From an uncultured Asticcacaulis sp. (GTDB lineage: Bacteria; Pseudomonadota; Alphaproteobacteria; Caulobacterales; Caulobacteraceae), in the NCBI GenBank assembly GCA_936940865.1, contig CAKZJB010000051.1, positions 81,365 to 145,364 of the forward strand: DNA of 64,000 nucleotides, written 5' to 3'. The notes beneath the pieces were generated by a model that saw nothing but the letters and a program-made list of their open reading frames with translations, was not told where the DNA came from and ran no database searches. This document shows positions 25,088 through 32,352 of this stretch, piece after piece. How positions within the stretch are numbered: position 1 is the stretch's first letter; each line of letters begins with the position of its first letter. Position numbers and translations under genes: made by a program.

Positions 25088-25165
25088 GGCGCGGAAGGCT
25101 GCAACCTTCCACGCCCTGGAACAATGCCGGACTGCAATCCGGCCGCATGACCAAAGGACAGTAGC
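25088..25165 (+). promoter_or_regulatory. Tandem-hairpin leader of muB with a five-codon ORF
   Basis: Two perfect 6-bp stems share the same six-base loop CTGCAA: GGAAGG/CCTTCC (25093-25110) and GCCGGA/TCCGGC (25126-25143), 15 bases apart. A five-codon frame, MTKGQ stop (25147-25164), follows and contains the AAAGGA ribosome site of muB. Translational or antitermination control is possible. Confidence 0.7.
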
Positions 25166-26128
25166 ATGACTGACGATAAAATCAAATTCACCCAGGGCGC
25201 GCTGGAGGCGTTGCGGGTTCGTATCAAAGAACAAAAGGAGGCCGGGAACCACACCTGGAAGGTTTTGGCGGGCATGATGGGCGTGGGTGAAAGCACGCTT
25301 GAAGCCTTCAGCCGCGGTACCTATCGCGGCGACAACCAGGCTCTGGCGGAGGAAATCGCCAAATGGTTCCGCACCGAAGAGGAGCAGGAACTGTTCGGTC
25401 ACCACCTTCTGGTCCCGGGCTTCGTACCTACAACGACCGCCAAGTACGTCCAGGGCATCCTCACCTTCGCCAAGCTCGGCAACATGGCGACCATCATGGG
25501 TGAGCCCGGCGTGGGCAAGACCATGGCGATAGCCGATTTCAGCCGCCATCACAGCCACGTCTTTGTGGTCACGGCGTCGCCGCTGTTCGCCACCCCCAAC
25601 GCCTTCATGGGCAAGGTGCTGGAGGCCATGAACATGTCGCTCGGAGGCCGGTCGGGCTGGCATCTGTCGGACCGTATCCGCAAGGTTCTCCGGGCCCGGA
25701 AGGACCCGCTGCTCTGCATCGATGAAGCCCAGCACCTGGGTGAAAAGATGCTGGAGGAACTGCGGTCGATCCATGACGATACCGGCTGCGGAATCGTCTT
25801 CATCGGAAACCGCGAAGTCACACGCACCGTTGACGGTACGCGAACGGCGAACTTCGCCCAACGCGCCTCGCGGATCGGCAAGCGCGCGGATCTCACCGGC
25901 CCCATGGGCCATGACGTGAAGCTCCTGCTCGAAGCCTGGGACGTGGTCGATGCCCGCGAGGCTCAGTTCCTGACGGATATCGCCATGCGGCCGGGCGGCG
26001 GCGCCCTGCGCCAGATGTCGAAGGTGCTGGAGCAGGCCACCATCGTCGCCAATGCCGAGAAGGTGAAGCGCAGCCTGGCGCACCTGAAGGACGCGGCCGA
26101 CGACCTGACGGCGGGGATTGCGGCATGA
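25166..26128 (+). CDS. muB: Mu-type transposition ATPase (MuB homologue)
   Basis: AAA+ ATPase that coats target DNA, delivers it to the transposase and gives target immunity. 320 residues (Mu B is 312). The N-terminal ~65 residues form a helix-turn-helix (NHTWKVLAGMMGVGESTLEAF). Walker A is GEPGVGKT at residues 112-119, Walker B LLCIDEAQH around 182-190, followed by sensor-I-like FIGNREV and an arginine-rich stretch. The C-terminal helical domain carries the basic patch. AAAGGA lies seven bases before the ATG. The leader contains two matched hairpins. Confidence 0.94.
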   Translation: MTDDKIKFTQGALEALRVRIKEQKEAGNHTWKVLAGMMGVGESTLEAFSRGTYRGDNQALAEEIAKWFRTEEEQELFGHHLLVPGFVPTTTAKYVQGILTFAKLGNMATIMGEPGVGKTMAIADFSRHHSHVFVVTASPLFATPNAFMGKVLEAMNMSLGGRSGWHLSDRIRKVLRARKDPLLCIDEAQHLGEKMLEELRSIHDDTGCGIVFIGNREVTRTVDGTRTANFAQRASRIGKRADLTGPMGHDVKLLLEAWDVVDAREAQFLTDIAMRPGGGALRQMSKVLEQATIVANAEKVKRSLAHLKDAADDLTAGIAA

Positions 26129-26523
26129 GCCATATCCTCGAAACCGGAAAGCTTGTCCGGACGCTTCGGCGCTGGATGCTGCAGACGCTTCAGGCCGGGA
26201 AGCCGATCGTCGAGTCGCACGTCCGTACCTGGGCGGAAGCGCTCGGCGATATCGACGTCGAACTCGATCAGCGCGACCGCGACGCCGCCAACACCCTGCC
26301 TGTCACGGGCGTCGACAGGCTCGATGCAATCTATGCCGAAAACATGCTCCGCGAATCCATCTTCGCGCTGGAACGGACATGCCTGCTTGCCGCGGCAAAT
26401 GCGGAACCGGCGATCGCCGCCAAGGTTCGCGCCGATGTGCGGCTGATCCTGGACACGCTCGAGGCGCTGGCGCTCGGCGTTGCGCGTCCTTCCTTCAATC
26501 CCACCCAAGGCCGAGGAGGCTAA
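26125..26523 (+). CDS. Early phage protein, unknown
   Basis: A 132-residue, helix-rich protein overlapping muB by four bases (ATGA). Blocks such as LVRTLRRWMLQTLQAGKPIVE and RLDAIYAENMLRESIFALE have no motif I recognise. It contains a single cysteine. Its place between muB and DUF3164 is typical of variable early genes in Mu-like phages. Confidence 0.6.
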   Translation: MSHILETGKLVRTLRRWMLQTLQAGKPIVESHVRTWAEALGDIDVELDQRDRDAANTLPVTGVDRLDAIYAENMLRESIFALERTCLLAAANAEPAIAAKVRADVRLILDTLEALALGVARPSFNPTQGRGG

Positions 26524-26525
26524 CC

Positions 26526-27182
26526 ATGGATGATCTGTCCCAAACCAAAGCTCTTACGGGCACTGAGGACGTCAACGGCGTCCAATACATGCGCGACGGC
26601 AAGGGCGCCCTGATGCCGGTCCAGAACATCCCGGCGCCGAAACTGATGCAGGATCAGACGACGCGCCGGCTCTTCGCCATGGCGGAGTCCTTGTCGTCGC
26701 AGGTCCAGGCGTTCCGGGCCCAGGCCCTGGCCGATATCGACGCCTTCGTCGAGCTGCTCCGCGAGAACTATGGTGCGTCGCGCGGTGGCCAGAAGGGCAA
26801 CGTTATCCTGATGACCTATGACCAGCTCTACAAGATAGAGCGGTCCGTCGGCGAATTCATCGACTTCGGGCCCGAACTGGAGACGGCGAAGGTGCTGGTG
26901 ACCGAGCTGCTTCAGGAATGGTCCGAGGGCGCGAACGTCAACCTGAAATCCATCGTCGAGCGCGCCTTCCAGGTCGACAAGAAGGGCAAGATCCGCCGCA
27001 CGGATCTCCTGTCGCTTCTGACGCTGGAGATCGATGACGAGCGCTGGAAGAACGCCATGAAGGCGCTCTCGGACTCGATCCTGCCGCGTGGCACGAAGGA
27101 ATACGTTCGGTTCTATCGGCGCGCCACTGTCCGCGACAACTGGACGGCCGTGCCGATCGATATGGCTTCGGGAGGCGCGTGA
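26526..27182 (+). CDS. DUF3164 family Mu-like phage protein
   Basis: 218 residues from ATG 26526. Family recognition comes from NGVQYMRDGKGALMPVQNIP, then LVTELLQEW... and the central VNLKSIVERAFQVDKKGKIRR, LLTLEIDDERWKNAMKALSDS and KEYVRFYRR blocks, which define DUF3164 (PF11363). The family is almost restricted to Mu-like phages and lies among early genes; its role is unknown, with DNA binding suspected from its basic C-terminus. The stop shares one base with the next ATG. Confidence 0.9.
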   Translation: MDDLSQTKALTGTEDVNGVQYMRDGKGALMPVQNIPAPKLMQDQTTRRLFAMAESLSSQVQAFRAQALADIDAFVELLRENYGASRGGQKGNVILMTYDQLYKIERSVGEFIDFGPELETAKVLVTELLQEWSEGANVNLKSIVERAFQVDKKGKIRRTDLLSLLTLEIDDERWKNAMKALSDSILPRGTKEYVRFYRRATVRDNWTAVPIDMASGGA

Positions 27183-27352
27183 TGGTCTCGCAACGCACTC
27201 TTATGCGCCGCCGTCGCCGCTTCGGTCCCGTCCGCATCTGCCCGCGTCGCGTCGCCGCCTGGTCCACTCTGGTCGGCGTCTGCGCGGCCATCTCCTATGC
27301 CGTTGTCAGCGGCCTGGTCGGTTTCGTCCACCTCCTGGAAAGGGCGTTCTGA
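27182..27352 (+). CDS. 56-residue membrane peptide
   Basis: A short gene beginning MVSQRTLMRRRRRFG at 27182 and sharing one base with both neighbours (TGATG at each end), a pattern that strongly argues for translation. The first 25 residues carry about ten arginines; then comes a single hydrophobic helix (WSTLVGVCAAISYAVVSGLV) and a short tail. Orientation by the positive-inside rule would be N-in. Function unknown. Confidence 0.62.
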   Translation: MVSQRTLMRRRRRFGPVRICPRRVAAWSTLVGVCAAISYAVVSGLVGFVHLLERAF

Positions 27353-27585
27353 TGGCCAGCATGGCGCTCACCGACTCCATGTTCAAGCTGGCCACCCGAA
27401 CGGTTCAGCTTGCCACACAGGCTCCGGGCATTCTGTCCGTCCTGGAAGCCGAGACCTTGTACCTGGTCGTCGACCGGGGCCTTGATTTCGGCCCGGAGGC
27501 CCGTGTCACGGCCGAAGAATGGGCCATGATCACGGACGTCCATTGCGCCCTGGTCAAGCACCTGGCCGACGAGGTGCCGGCATGA
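27352..27585 (+). CDS. Small early protein, unknown
   Basis: A 77-residue acidic, helical protein (MASMALTDSMFKLATRTVQL, ...LVVDRGLDFGPEARVTAEEW). Overlaps the previous gene by one base and the next by four. No recognised family. Confidence 0.58.
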   Translation: MASMALTDSMFKLATRTVQLATQAPGILSVLEAETLYLVVDRGLDFGPEARVTAEEWAMITDVHCALVKHLADEVPA

Positions 27586-27794
27586 CGTCTCTCTATTTCG
27601 GCCAACATGCCCGCCTCAAATCCTATGGCGCGACCACCAAGGGCGAAAAGACGATCGTCAAGATCGAGGTCGAAAGTTCCGACAACTACGAGGTGGCCGG
27701 CCTGCTTAACGATCTGCGCGCCATGCAGGCCGTTCAGAAGCCGGCTGCCAAAGCCAAGCGCTTGGCCATCCCGGATCTCCGGGAGGTGAAGTGA
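27582..27794 (+). CDS. Small early protein, unknown
   Basis: A 70-residue protein from ATG 27582 (MTSLYFGQHARLKSYGATTK). The middle segment KTIVKIEVESSDNYEVAGLL looks like beta-alpha; the tail is basic. It overlaps the previous gene by ATGA and ends just before the second hairpin-bearing leader. No family recognised. Confidence 0.55.
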   Translation: MTSLYFGQHARLKSYGATTKGEKTIVKIEVESSDNYEVAGLLNDLRAMQAVQKPAAKAKRLAIPDLREVK

Positions 27795-27863
27795 CGGCGC
27801 AACAGCGAGGCCGAAACGCCCGACCGGGCGTCTGACCGTTAGGCGGTCACTGATGAGGCCAAA
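27795..27863 (+). promoter_or_regulatory. Second tandem-hairpin leader
   Basis: ACGCCC/GGGCGT around loop GACC (27816-27831) is followed at once by TGACCG/CGGTCA around TTAGG (27833-27849). The GAGG ribosome site of the next gene starts five bases after the second stem. Confidence 0.6.
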
Positions 27864-28061
27864 ATGACGACCAACACCACACATATCGCGGTGAAGTTTC
27901 GCGACGGCACCGAGCGCGCCTTCAGCAGCGCCGAGGGAGACCTGTCACTGACTACCTATGGGCCGTTCGTCACCATCATGACCGCGGACGAGCACGTTTA
28001 CCTGCCACAGGAAGACGTGGCGATGATCGTCGCCAAGGCAACGGCGCGAGGCCGCTCATGA
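27864..28061 (+). CDS. Small early protein, unknown
   Basis: A 65-residue, probably all-beta protein (THIAVKFRDGTERAFSSAEG, YGPFVTIMTADEHVYLPQED). It starts with GAGG six bases upstream of the ATG and is coupled by ATGA to the regulator that follows. No family is recognised. Confidence 0.58.
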   Translation: MTTNTTHIAVKFRDGTERAFSSAEGDLSLTTYGPFVTIMTADEHVYLPQEDVAMIVAKATARGRS

Positions 28062-28597
28062 CCATCTCCGCCGAAACCCGCCTGAAACACGAGCGCGAGA
28101 CGCTCGAAGCCATCCGGCGCATCAGCCACCGCGGTGAAAGGCCAAGTCTCAACAAGATCGCCGCCGAGCTGGGGATGTCGGGCAGCGGTGCCGTGCACTA
28201 CCGGGTGCAGGCCCTGGTCGACCGGGGCTTGGTCTATCGGACGGAACGACGGACGGTCGCACTCTCCGAAACCGGAGATACCGCTCGCTTTGTGGAACGT
28301 CTTGCGGCCTGCGGTGTTGCTCGCGCCGATGACTACACCGACTTGAACCGCGCGATGGCCGACCGCCTGCGCGCCATCCGCATCGATCGGAAGCTCACGG
28401 ACTGCCAATTGGCGAAAGCACTAGGCATTCGCGTCACGCGATATCGCCGCCTCGAATGGGGCGTGGACTGGATCAATGCCGTCCATATCGCGGTTCTCGC
28501 GCGCGTCCTGGCCGTCCCGGCCGACTACTTCACCGCCGATCGCCACGCCGGCGCGGCCCTGGCGAAGATTCTCGATCTCTCGGAGGAACTGACATGA
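28058..28597 (+). CDS. Two-domain DNA-binding regulator (winged helix + XRE-like HTH)
   Basis: 179 residues. The N-terminal ~60 residues (ETLEAIRRISHRGERPSLNK, IAAELGMSGSGAVHYRVQAL, VDRGLVYRTERRTVALSE) are a LexA-type winged helix. The C-terminal half (LRAIRIDRKLTDCQLAKALG, IRVTRYRRLEWGVDWIN) is an XRE/Cro-like helix-turn-helix. There is no peptidase or ligand domain. It lies late in the early operon before gemA, so it may control the shift from early to middle/late expression. ATG overlaps the previous stop. Confidence 0.78.
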   Translation: MTISAETRLKHERETLEAIRRISHRGERPSLNKIAAELGMSGSGAVHYRVQALVDRGLVYRTERRTVALSETGDTARFVERLAACGVARADDYTDLNRAMADRLRAIRIDRKLTDCQLAKALGIRVTRYRRLEWGVDWINAVHIAVLARVLAVPADYFTADRHAGAALAKILDLSEELT

Positions 28598-29211
28598 CAC
28601 GCGCCGCCATCGCCAAAGTCCAAATCGCCCGCAAGGAGCTGGGCCTGGAAGACGACGACTACCGGGCCACGTTGCAGCGCCTGACCGGACAAACCTCGGC
28701 CAAGGATTGCAGCGAAGCGCAACTGGGCATCGTCCTCGACGAATTCAAGCGCCGCGGCTGGCAACCTCGCGTCGTCGCCGGCAGCAAGGTCGCCGCGCCG
28801 GCAGCGGCGAAGCCGGCGCAAAGCCCGGCCGCGAAGAAGGCCCGCGCCCTGTGGCTGAGCCTCTGGCATCTGGGCGCCGTTCGCGAGCGCTCGGAGTCCG
28901 CGCTCGAAGCCTTCGCCAAACGCCAGCTCCGCACAGACAAGCTGGCCTGGGCCGACCAGCAGCAGATCTTCCGGCTGATCGAGGCGCTGAAAGCCATGGC
29001 CACCCGCCATGGCTGGGACCAGGACATGACGGGCATCGGGATATCTGTCCAGGTCGTCGTCCTAAAGCGCCGTCTGGTCCATGCGCAGTGCGCCCGCATC
29101 GGCTGCTCCGTGCCGTACAGCGCGCGCTCGGCCACCGAACACGAACTGGACACCATGATCCGGGAGTTCGGCGAGCTGGTCCGCGAAAAACTGCCCATCG
29201 CGGAGGACTGA
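28594..29211 (+). CDS. gemA: GemA family regulatory protein (DUF1018)
   Basis: 205 residues from an ATG overlapping the previous stop. The opening IAKVQIARKELGLEDDDYRATLQRLTG appears here in two motif pieces (IAKVQIARKELGL and DDYRATLQRLTG) and is diagnostic for GemA (PF06252), as are ALWLSLWHLGAVRERSE, LEAFAKRQL and WADQQQIFRLIEALKAMATR. In Mu, GemA (gp16) modulates host gene expression and DNA supercoiling early after induction. The Ala-rich linker near residue 65-85 is longer than in Mu. The last 65 residues extend past the conserved core. Confidence 0.92.
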   Translation: MTRAAIAKVQIARKELGLEDDDYRATLQRLTGQTSAKDCSEAQLGIVLDEFKRRGWQPRVVAGSKVAAPAAAKPAQSPAAKKARALWLSLWHLGAVRERSESALEAFAKRQLRTDKLAWADQQQIFRLIEALKAMATRHGWDQDMTGIGISVQVVVLKRRLVHAQCARIGCSVPYSARSATEHELDTMIREFGELVREKLPIAED

Positions 29212-29212
29212 C

Positions 29213-29455
29213 ATGTCCAAGCCGGCCGCCCACGCACCGACGCTTTTCGAACACGCCGACATCGTCGCGGCGCGTGAGGCGGCGCGTGAGGCGGTGCGTG
29301 CGGCGGAGGAAGGCCGCGACCTGGCCGAACGCAAGGTCAAATGCGCCCCGCACGGTACCCATAAGGCTCGGCTCCGGGCCTTTGCCGACGCCACCCATCA
29401 GCTGCTCCAGGCCGAAGGCCGGTTGAAGCGCTTGCTGCGGGAGAACGGGCAGTGA
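29213..29455 (+). CDS. Small helical protein preceding the activator gene
   Basis: An 80-residue protein, nearly all helical and charged (AAREAAREAVRAAEEGRDLA, RKVKCAPHGTHKARLRAF). A near-perfect short tandem DNA repeat at 29268-29300 encodes the AREA/VRA units. It overlaps the activator gene by four bases (GTGA). Function unknown. Confidence 0.58.
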   Translation: MSKPAAHAPTLFEHADIVAAREAAREAVRAAEEGRDLAERKVKCAPHGTHKARLRAFADATHQLLQAEGRLKRLLRENGQ

Positions 29456-29817
29456 TCCAGGAAGAACGCCTGATCGACCAGGTCCGCGACGTGATCGGTG
29501 CCGACGCGATGACGGCGCTGCTGGCGAAGCTGGGCGGGCGTCGGCTGGTTATCCCCAAGAAAATGGGCGAGCATCATCCGATCAGTGACGCCATCGGCCA
29601 CGATGCGGCGCTTCGCCTGGCCGAGGAACTGGCTGGCGCGACGCTGGATGTCCCGGTCACAGCCATGAAGCGCGCCCAAATCGCCGAGGCGCTGGCGCAG
29701 AATATGAAGCCCGACGAAATCGTCAGGCGCTATTTGTGCTCGCGCCGATTTGTGTTTAAGGTCCAGGCCGAGATGCGGGCCGGAGACGACGAGCCCAAGC
29801 AGATGGGGCTTTTCTGA
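29452..29817 (+). CDS. mor: Mor/C-family late transcription activator
   Basis: 121 residues with a GTG start overlapping the preceding stop. The pattern IGADAMTALLAKLGGRRLVIPKK, given here in parts (GADAMTALLAKLGG, RLVIPKK), then HDAALRLAEELAGATLDVP and RAQIAEALAQNMKPDEIVRR followed by RRFVFKVQAEM, is that of Mor (PF08765): a dimerisation strand plus a helix-turn-helix. Mu has two such proteins, Mor and C; only one is seen here. It is the last gene before the palindromic element at 29820 and is the best candidate to bind it and to switch on lysis and head genes. Confidence 0.82.
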   Translation: MIQEERLIDQVRDVIGADAMTALLAKLGGRRLVIPKKMGEHHPISDAIGHDAALRLAEELAGATLDVPVTAMKRAQIAEALAQNMKPDEIVRRYLCSRRFVFKVQAEMRAGDDEPKQMGLF

Positions 29818-29819
29818 GG

Positions 29820-29844
29820 GGTGCACCGGTGCACCATAGATAGC
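29820..29844 (+). promoter_or_regulatory. Putative late promoter, copy 1 (before endolysin)
   Basis: A perfect 16-bp palindrome, GGTGCACCGGTGCACC (29820-29835), is followed directly by ATAGATAGC, a -10-like stretch. All 25 bases recur identically at 42789-42813 before the protease gene. It lies 19-28 bp upstream of the endolysin start and 2 bp after the Mor-like gene. The two positions correspond to Mu Plys and PI, which the C protein activates. Confidence 0.78.
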
Positions 29845-29862
29845 ACCTGATGCTGCGCCCAT

Positions 29863-29886
29863 TGTGCCCCTTATGGCACAGGGGCA
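29863..29886 (+). promoter_or_regulatory. Hairpin over the endolysin start codon
   Basis: TGTGCC/GGCACA (29863-29868 with 29875-29880) and the competing TGCCCC/GGGGCA (29865-29870 with 29881-29886) both enclose the ATG at 29873. No Shine-Dalgarno sequence is visible, so initiation may be controlled by structure. Confidence 0.5.
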
Positions 29887-30508
29887 AAATCCTTTCGACA
29901 CTCCGCAATATGCGGCCGGCAGCCGGTTTGAAACGGTAGCCAAGCACGTCCTCGGCATAGAGGGCGGCTTCAGCGACAATGCGTCAGACCGTGGCGGCAC
30001 GACCAATCACGGCATTTCGCTTCGTTTCCTCAGGGCCGAGGGCAAGTTCGACCTCGATCACAACGGACATCCGGACCTCGATCTCGATTTCGACGGCGAT
30101 CTGGACGGCCACGACATCCGCCTCCTGACAGCGCAGCAATCCCTTAATCTGTTCTACCTGTGCTTCTGGCATCGCTTCGATCTCGACCGCCTGCCGGTGC
30201 CGATCGACGGCGCGGTCTTTGACCAGGCCGTCAACGGCGGCGCCGTCGCCGCGGTCAAGATGCTTCAGCGCGCCCTTAATCGCCTGGCGGTGGCCTCCGG
30301 TGACTTGAAGGTCGACGGTGTCCTGGGCAACCAGACGATCGGCCGGGTCTTCACGGCCGGGCGTGTCCGGCAGGGCTATGGCTCGCTGGTCATGGCGTAC
30401 CGGCAGGAAGCCGAGGCCCGTTACAACGCCATCGTTCGCGCCGACAGTAGCCAGGTGGTGAACCTGGCAGGCTGGGTCGCCCGCGCCCGGAGGCTTGGCG
30501 ATGTGTGA
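29864..30508 (+). CDS. GH108-family endolysin
   Basis: Muramidase that degrades host peptidoglycan at lysis. GTG 29864 or ATG 29873 are both possible starts; 214 or 211 residues. The catalytic glutamate lies in LGIEGGFSDN, followed by DRGGTTNHGIS, the GH108 (ZliS-type) signature. The region DLDHNGHPDLDLDFDGDLDG is an Asp-rich, EF-hand-like insertion that may bind calcium, unusual for this family. The C-terminal half (FDQAVNGGAVAAVKMLQRAL, DGVLGNQTIG) is the peptidoglycan-binding domain of the PG_binding_3 type. There is no signal peptide, so it needs the holin next door. Confidence 0.9.
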   Translation: MPLMAQGQNPFDTPQYAAGSRFETVAKHVLGIEGGFSDNASDRGGTTNHGISLRFLRAEGKFDLDHNGHPDLDLDFDGDLDGHDIRLLTAQQSLNLFYLCFWHRFDLDRLPVPIDGAVFDQAVNGGAVAAVKMLQRALNRLAVASGDLKVDGVLGNQTIGRVFTAGRVRQGYGSLVMAYRQEAEARYNAIVRADSSQVVNLAGWVARARRLGDV

Positions 30509-30737
30509 TCCGCAGAACAGCCTTGAAAGCCGTGTCGCCCGCTGGACGCGCCCCTACCTGGTCTTCGTGATCGGGTTCATCCTCCTGGTCCACTACGGCA
30601 TCCTGTCGATGGCGGAGGCCTTCCTGCACGTCACCTATACCCACCTGACGGCGGTCGAGCTGGGCATCAGCGTGGCGCCGGCCATGTACTACATCTTCCA
30701 GCGCACCTTTGAGAAGGTGAAGGGGCTGGCATCGTGA
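30501..30737 (+). CDS. Holin-like two-helix membrane protein
   Basis: 78 residues; ATG 30501 is set by GGAGG seven bases upstream and overlaps the endolysin by eight bases. Two hydrophobic segments, RPYLVFVIGFILLVHYGILS and VELGISVAPAMYYIFQR, are separated by a short turn, followed by a basic tail (TFEKVKG). This topology and its place between endolysin and spanins support a holin, which would form the lesions that release the endolysin. The family cannot be named with certainty. Confidence 0.75.
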   Translation: MCDPQNSLESRVARWTRPYLVFVIGFILLVHYGILSMAEAFLHVTYTHLTAVELGISVAPAMYYIFQRTFEKVKGLAS

Positions 30738-31243
30738 GCGGCTTCAGCAGCATCCCCCTCTTCATCGCGATTGTCGCCGCGGCCGCCGGCGTCGGCGGCG
30801 TGTTCGCCGCCGTCAAGGAACACGACCAGGTCGTCGCGCAGCAAACCCAGATCGACCGCCAGGCGCAGTGTGTCATAGCGCTGGGGACGAGGGATGGCCG
30901 GGCCGTATCCCACGAATGCGACCCGGCCATCATCCTCTATTTTAACGGCGCGCAAGCCGCGTCGACCTGCGACCAGGCCCTGGTCATGGGCGGCGTGGTA
31001 CCGGAATGCTCGCCTGTCGTCGCCCAGCTGCAGGGCGCCAACGTCCTTCTCAAATCCCAACTGTCCGCCACGGTCGTCGATCGTGACGCCGCCATTGCCC
31101 GCGCCGAAAAGCGCGCGGCCGACCTCAATCAAAGGAAAGCCCAAGATGCCGCTGCGCTCGCTCATGCGCCTCGCCAGCCTGACGGTCTCGTTGTTTGCGA
31201 CACTCACTGCCTGCGCGCCCGCTTCGAAGCCCCTGGACCTTAA
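30734..31243 (+). CDS. Inner-membrane spanin (Rz-like)
   Basis: 169 residues with GTG start overlapping the holin stop. One N-terminal transmembrane helix (FSSIPLFIAIVAAAAGVGGV) precedes a periplasmic, partly coiled-coil domain (KEHDQVVAQQTQIDRQAQ, RDAAIARAEKRAADLNQRK) with four to five cysteines. That is the i-spanin architecture. The o-spanin gene starts inside its 3' end in another frame and overlaps by 98 bp. Together they would fuse inner and outer membranes in the last lysis step. Confidence 0.8.
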   Translation: MSGFSSIPLFIAIVAAAAGVGGVFAAVKEHDQVVAQQTQIDRQAQCVIALGTRDGRAVSHECDPAIILYFNGAQAASTCDQALVMGGVVPECSPVVAQLQGANVLLKSQLSATVVDRDAAIARAEKRAADLNQRKAQDAAALAHAPRQPDGLVVCDTHCLRARFEAPGP

Positions 31244-31454
31244 GGGGCCGGCGCCGGCCGTCGTCACGCGCACCGAAACGGTGACGGCTTGTCCGGCCGA
31301 GCTGAAGGCCGATCCCGGCCGCCCGCCGGCCGTGCCCGACGGTGCGGTCATCCAGGCGAACGACGCCGGCCAGGGCTGGCTTTCGGCGCTCTACGAGTAT
31401 GCCAACGGCTTAAGCCGACGTTTCACCGACGCGCAGAAGGCGTGCCCCAAATGA
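31146..31454 (+). CDS. Outer-membrane spanin lipoprotein (Rz1-like), overlapping frame
   Basis: 102 residues from ATG 31146, which has AAAGGA about eight bases upstream. The signal peptide MPLRSLMRLASLTVSLFATL ends in the lipobox LTAC, so the mature N-terminal cysteine is lipidated. The mature part is proline-rich at first (PASKPLDLKGPAPAV), as in Rz1 proteins. It overlaps the i-spanin gene out of frame by 98 bp and continues 211 bp beyond it. Confidence 0.85.
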   Translation: MPLRSLMRLASLTVSLFATLTACAPASKPLDLKGPAPAVVTRTETVTACPAELKADPGRPPAVPDGAVIQANDAGQGWLSALYEYANGLSRRFTDAQKACPK

Positions 31455-31678
31455 CCGACTTCATGGACCGGGCGCAGGCGCTGGAGCAGCGGCTGCGCGA
31501 CCAAGCCCTGACCGTCACGACCGAAGGCCTGGCACTGCCGGGCCTGACCGTTTGCGAGGACTGCGGCTTCCCCATCAGTGCGGCGCGCCTTGAGGCGCTC
31601 CCCTCGGCCCGGCGTTGCGTGCCGTGTCAGGACCAAGCGGAGCGTCTTGCCCGCGGTTATCTCGGAAAGGGCGCGTAA
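31451..31678 (+). CDS. DksA/TraR-type C4 zinc-finger protein
   Basis: 75 residues, ATG overlapping the spanin stop. An N-terminal helix (MDRAQALEQRLRDQALT) is followed by the four-cysteine finger CEDCGFPISAARLEALPSAR...CVPC, the DksA/TraR signature. The short length matches TraR-like proteins, which bind the RNA polymerase secondary channel and mimic DksA plus ppGpp. It could help shift transcription toward phage late genes. Such genes are frequent near lysis genes of Mu-like phages. Confidence 0.88.
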   Translation: MTDFMDRAQALEQRLRDQALTVTTEGLALPGLTVCEDCGFPISAARLEALPSARRCVPCQDQAERLARGYLGKGA

Positions 31679-32043
31679 TGAACCAGCTGCCATTGATCTT
31701 CCTCGTCGCTTCCTTGTTGGTTTCGACGATCGCGCTGGCCTTCTCCGCAGCGACGTTTTACCGCGCCGGGCGCTGGAAGGATTCCGAGGAAGGTAAGGAA
31801 CTGGAGCGCCGTCTGAGCGCCGCTGAAAAGTGGGAGCGATCGCCGGCGGCCGTGGCCCTGATCGAGCTTGTCAACGAACACTCGGAACGACTGGCCGCTG
31901 GAGAAGAGCGCTTCGAAAATCTGGCGACGAAGTCCGATGTCGCCGGCGTCCAAGCCGAGGTGCGAGGCCTGGAGAAGGCCTTGGACCGCGTCGATGCCGG
32001 CGTTGTCCGTATCGAAAAAATCTTGATGGAGCACAACCGGTGA
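31678..32043 (+). CDS. DUF2730 family membrane/coiled-coil protein
   Basis: 121 residues; its ATG shares a base with the preceding TAA. One N-terminal transmembrane helix (LPLIFLVASLLVSTIALAF) is followed by a long coiled coil (LERRLSAAEKWERSP, VQAEVRGLEKALDRVDAGVV). This layout and its location fit DUF2730 (PF10805), found between lysis and terminase genes in Mu-like phages. Function unknown. Confidence 0.8.
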   Translation: MNQLPLIFLVASLLVSTIALAFSAATFYRAGRWKDSEEGKELERRLSAAEKWERSPAAVALIELVNEHSERLAAGEERFENLATKSDVAGVQAEVRGLEKALDRVDAGVVRIEKILMEHNR

Positions 32044-32351
32044 CCGCCCTTTCCGATGCGATCGACCACGATCTGCGCCTTGCCATCCTGCAACTGCTGT
32101 CCGACCAGGTCGGCTACCAGGCCAACAGCCGCGTCCTTCACAGCGGCGTTCAAGCCCTGCGCTTCCGCGTGAGCCTGGACAAGGTCATTACCGAGATCGA
32201 CTGGCTGGCAGAGCAGCGCCTTGTCGAATCCGAGGACATCGGGAGCGGTGTCATTCTGGCGATCGCAACCCAGCGCGGCCGCGACGCAGCCGCCGGCCTG
32301 ATCGCCGTGCGCGGCGTCGCGCAACCCGATCCTCTTGCCAAGAAGGGCTGA
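32040..32351 (+). CDS. VpaChn25_0724-family phage protein (winged-helix-like)
   Basis: 103 residues with GTG start overlapping the previous stop. DAIDHDLRLAILQLLSDQVG, then SRVLHSGVQALRFRVSLDKV and EIDWLAEQRLVES, is the conserved ArsR-like winged-helix arrangement known under this family name in Mu-like prophages. It probably binds DNA. It lies just upstream of the small terminase gene, so regulation of packaging genes or DNA-end recognition is possible. Confidence 0.82.
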   Translation: MTALSDAIDHDLRLAILQLLSDQVGYQANSRVLHSGVQALRFRVSLDKVITEIDWLAEQRLVESEDIGSGVILAIATQRGRDAAAGLIAVRGVAQPDPLAKKG

Positions 32352-32352
32352 C

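Noticed and set aside
29268..29300. Tandem repeat as a possible CRISPR or satellite
   Set aside because: Only about three imperfect short units inside a coding frame that encode AREA-type helical repeats; no spacers.
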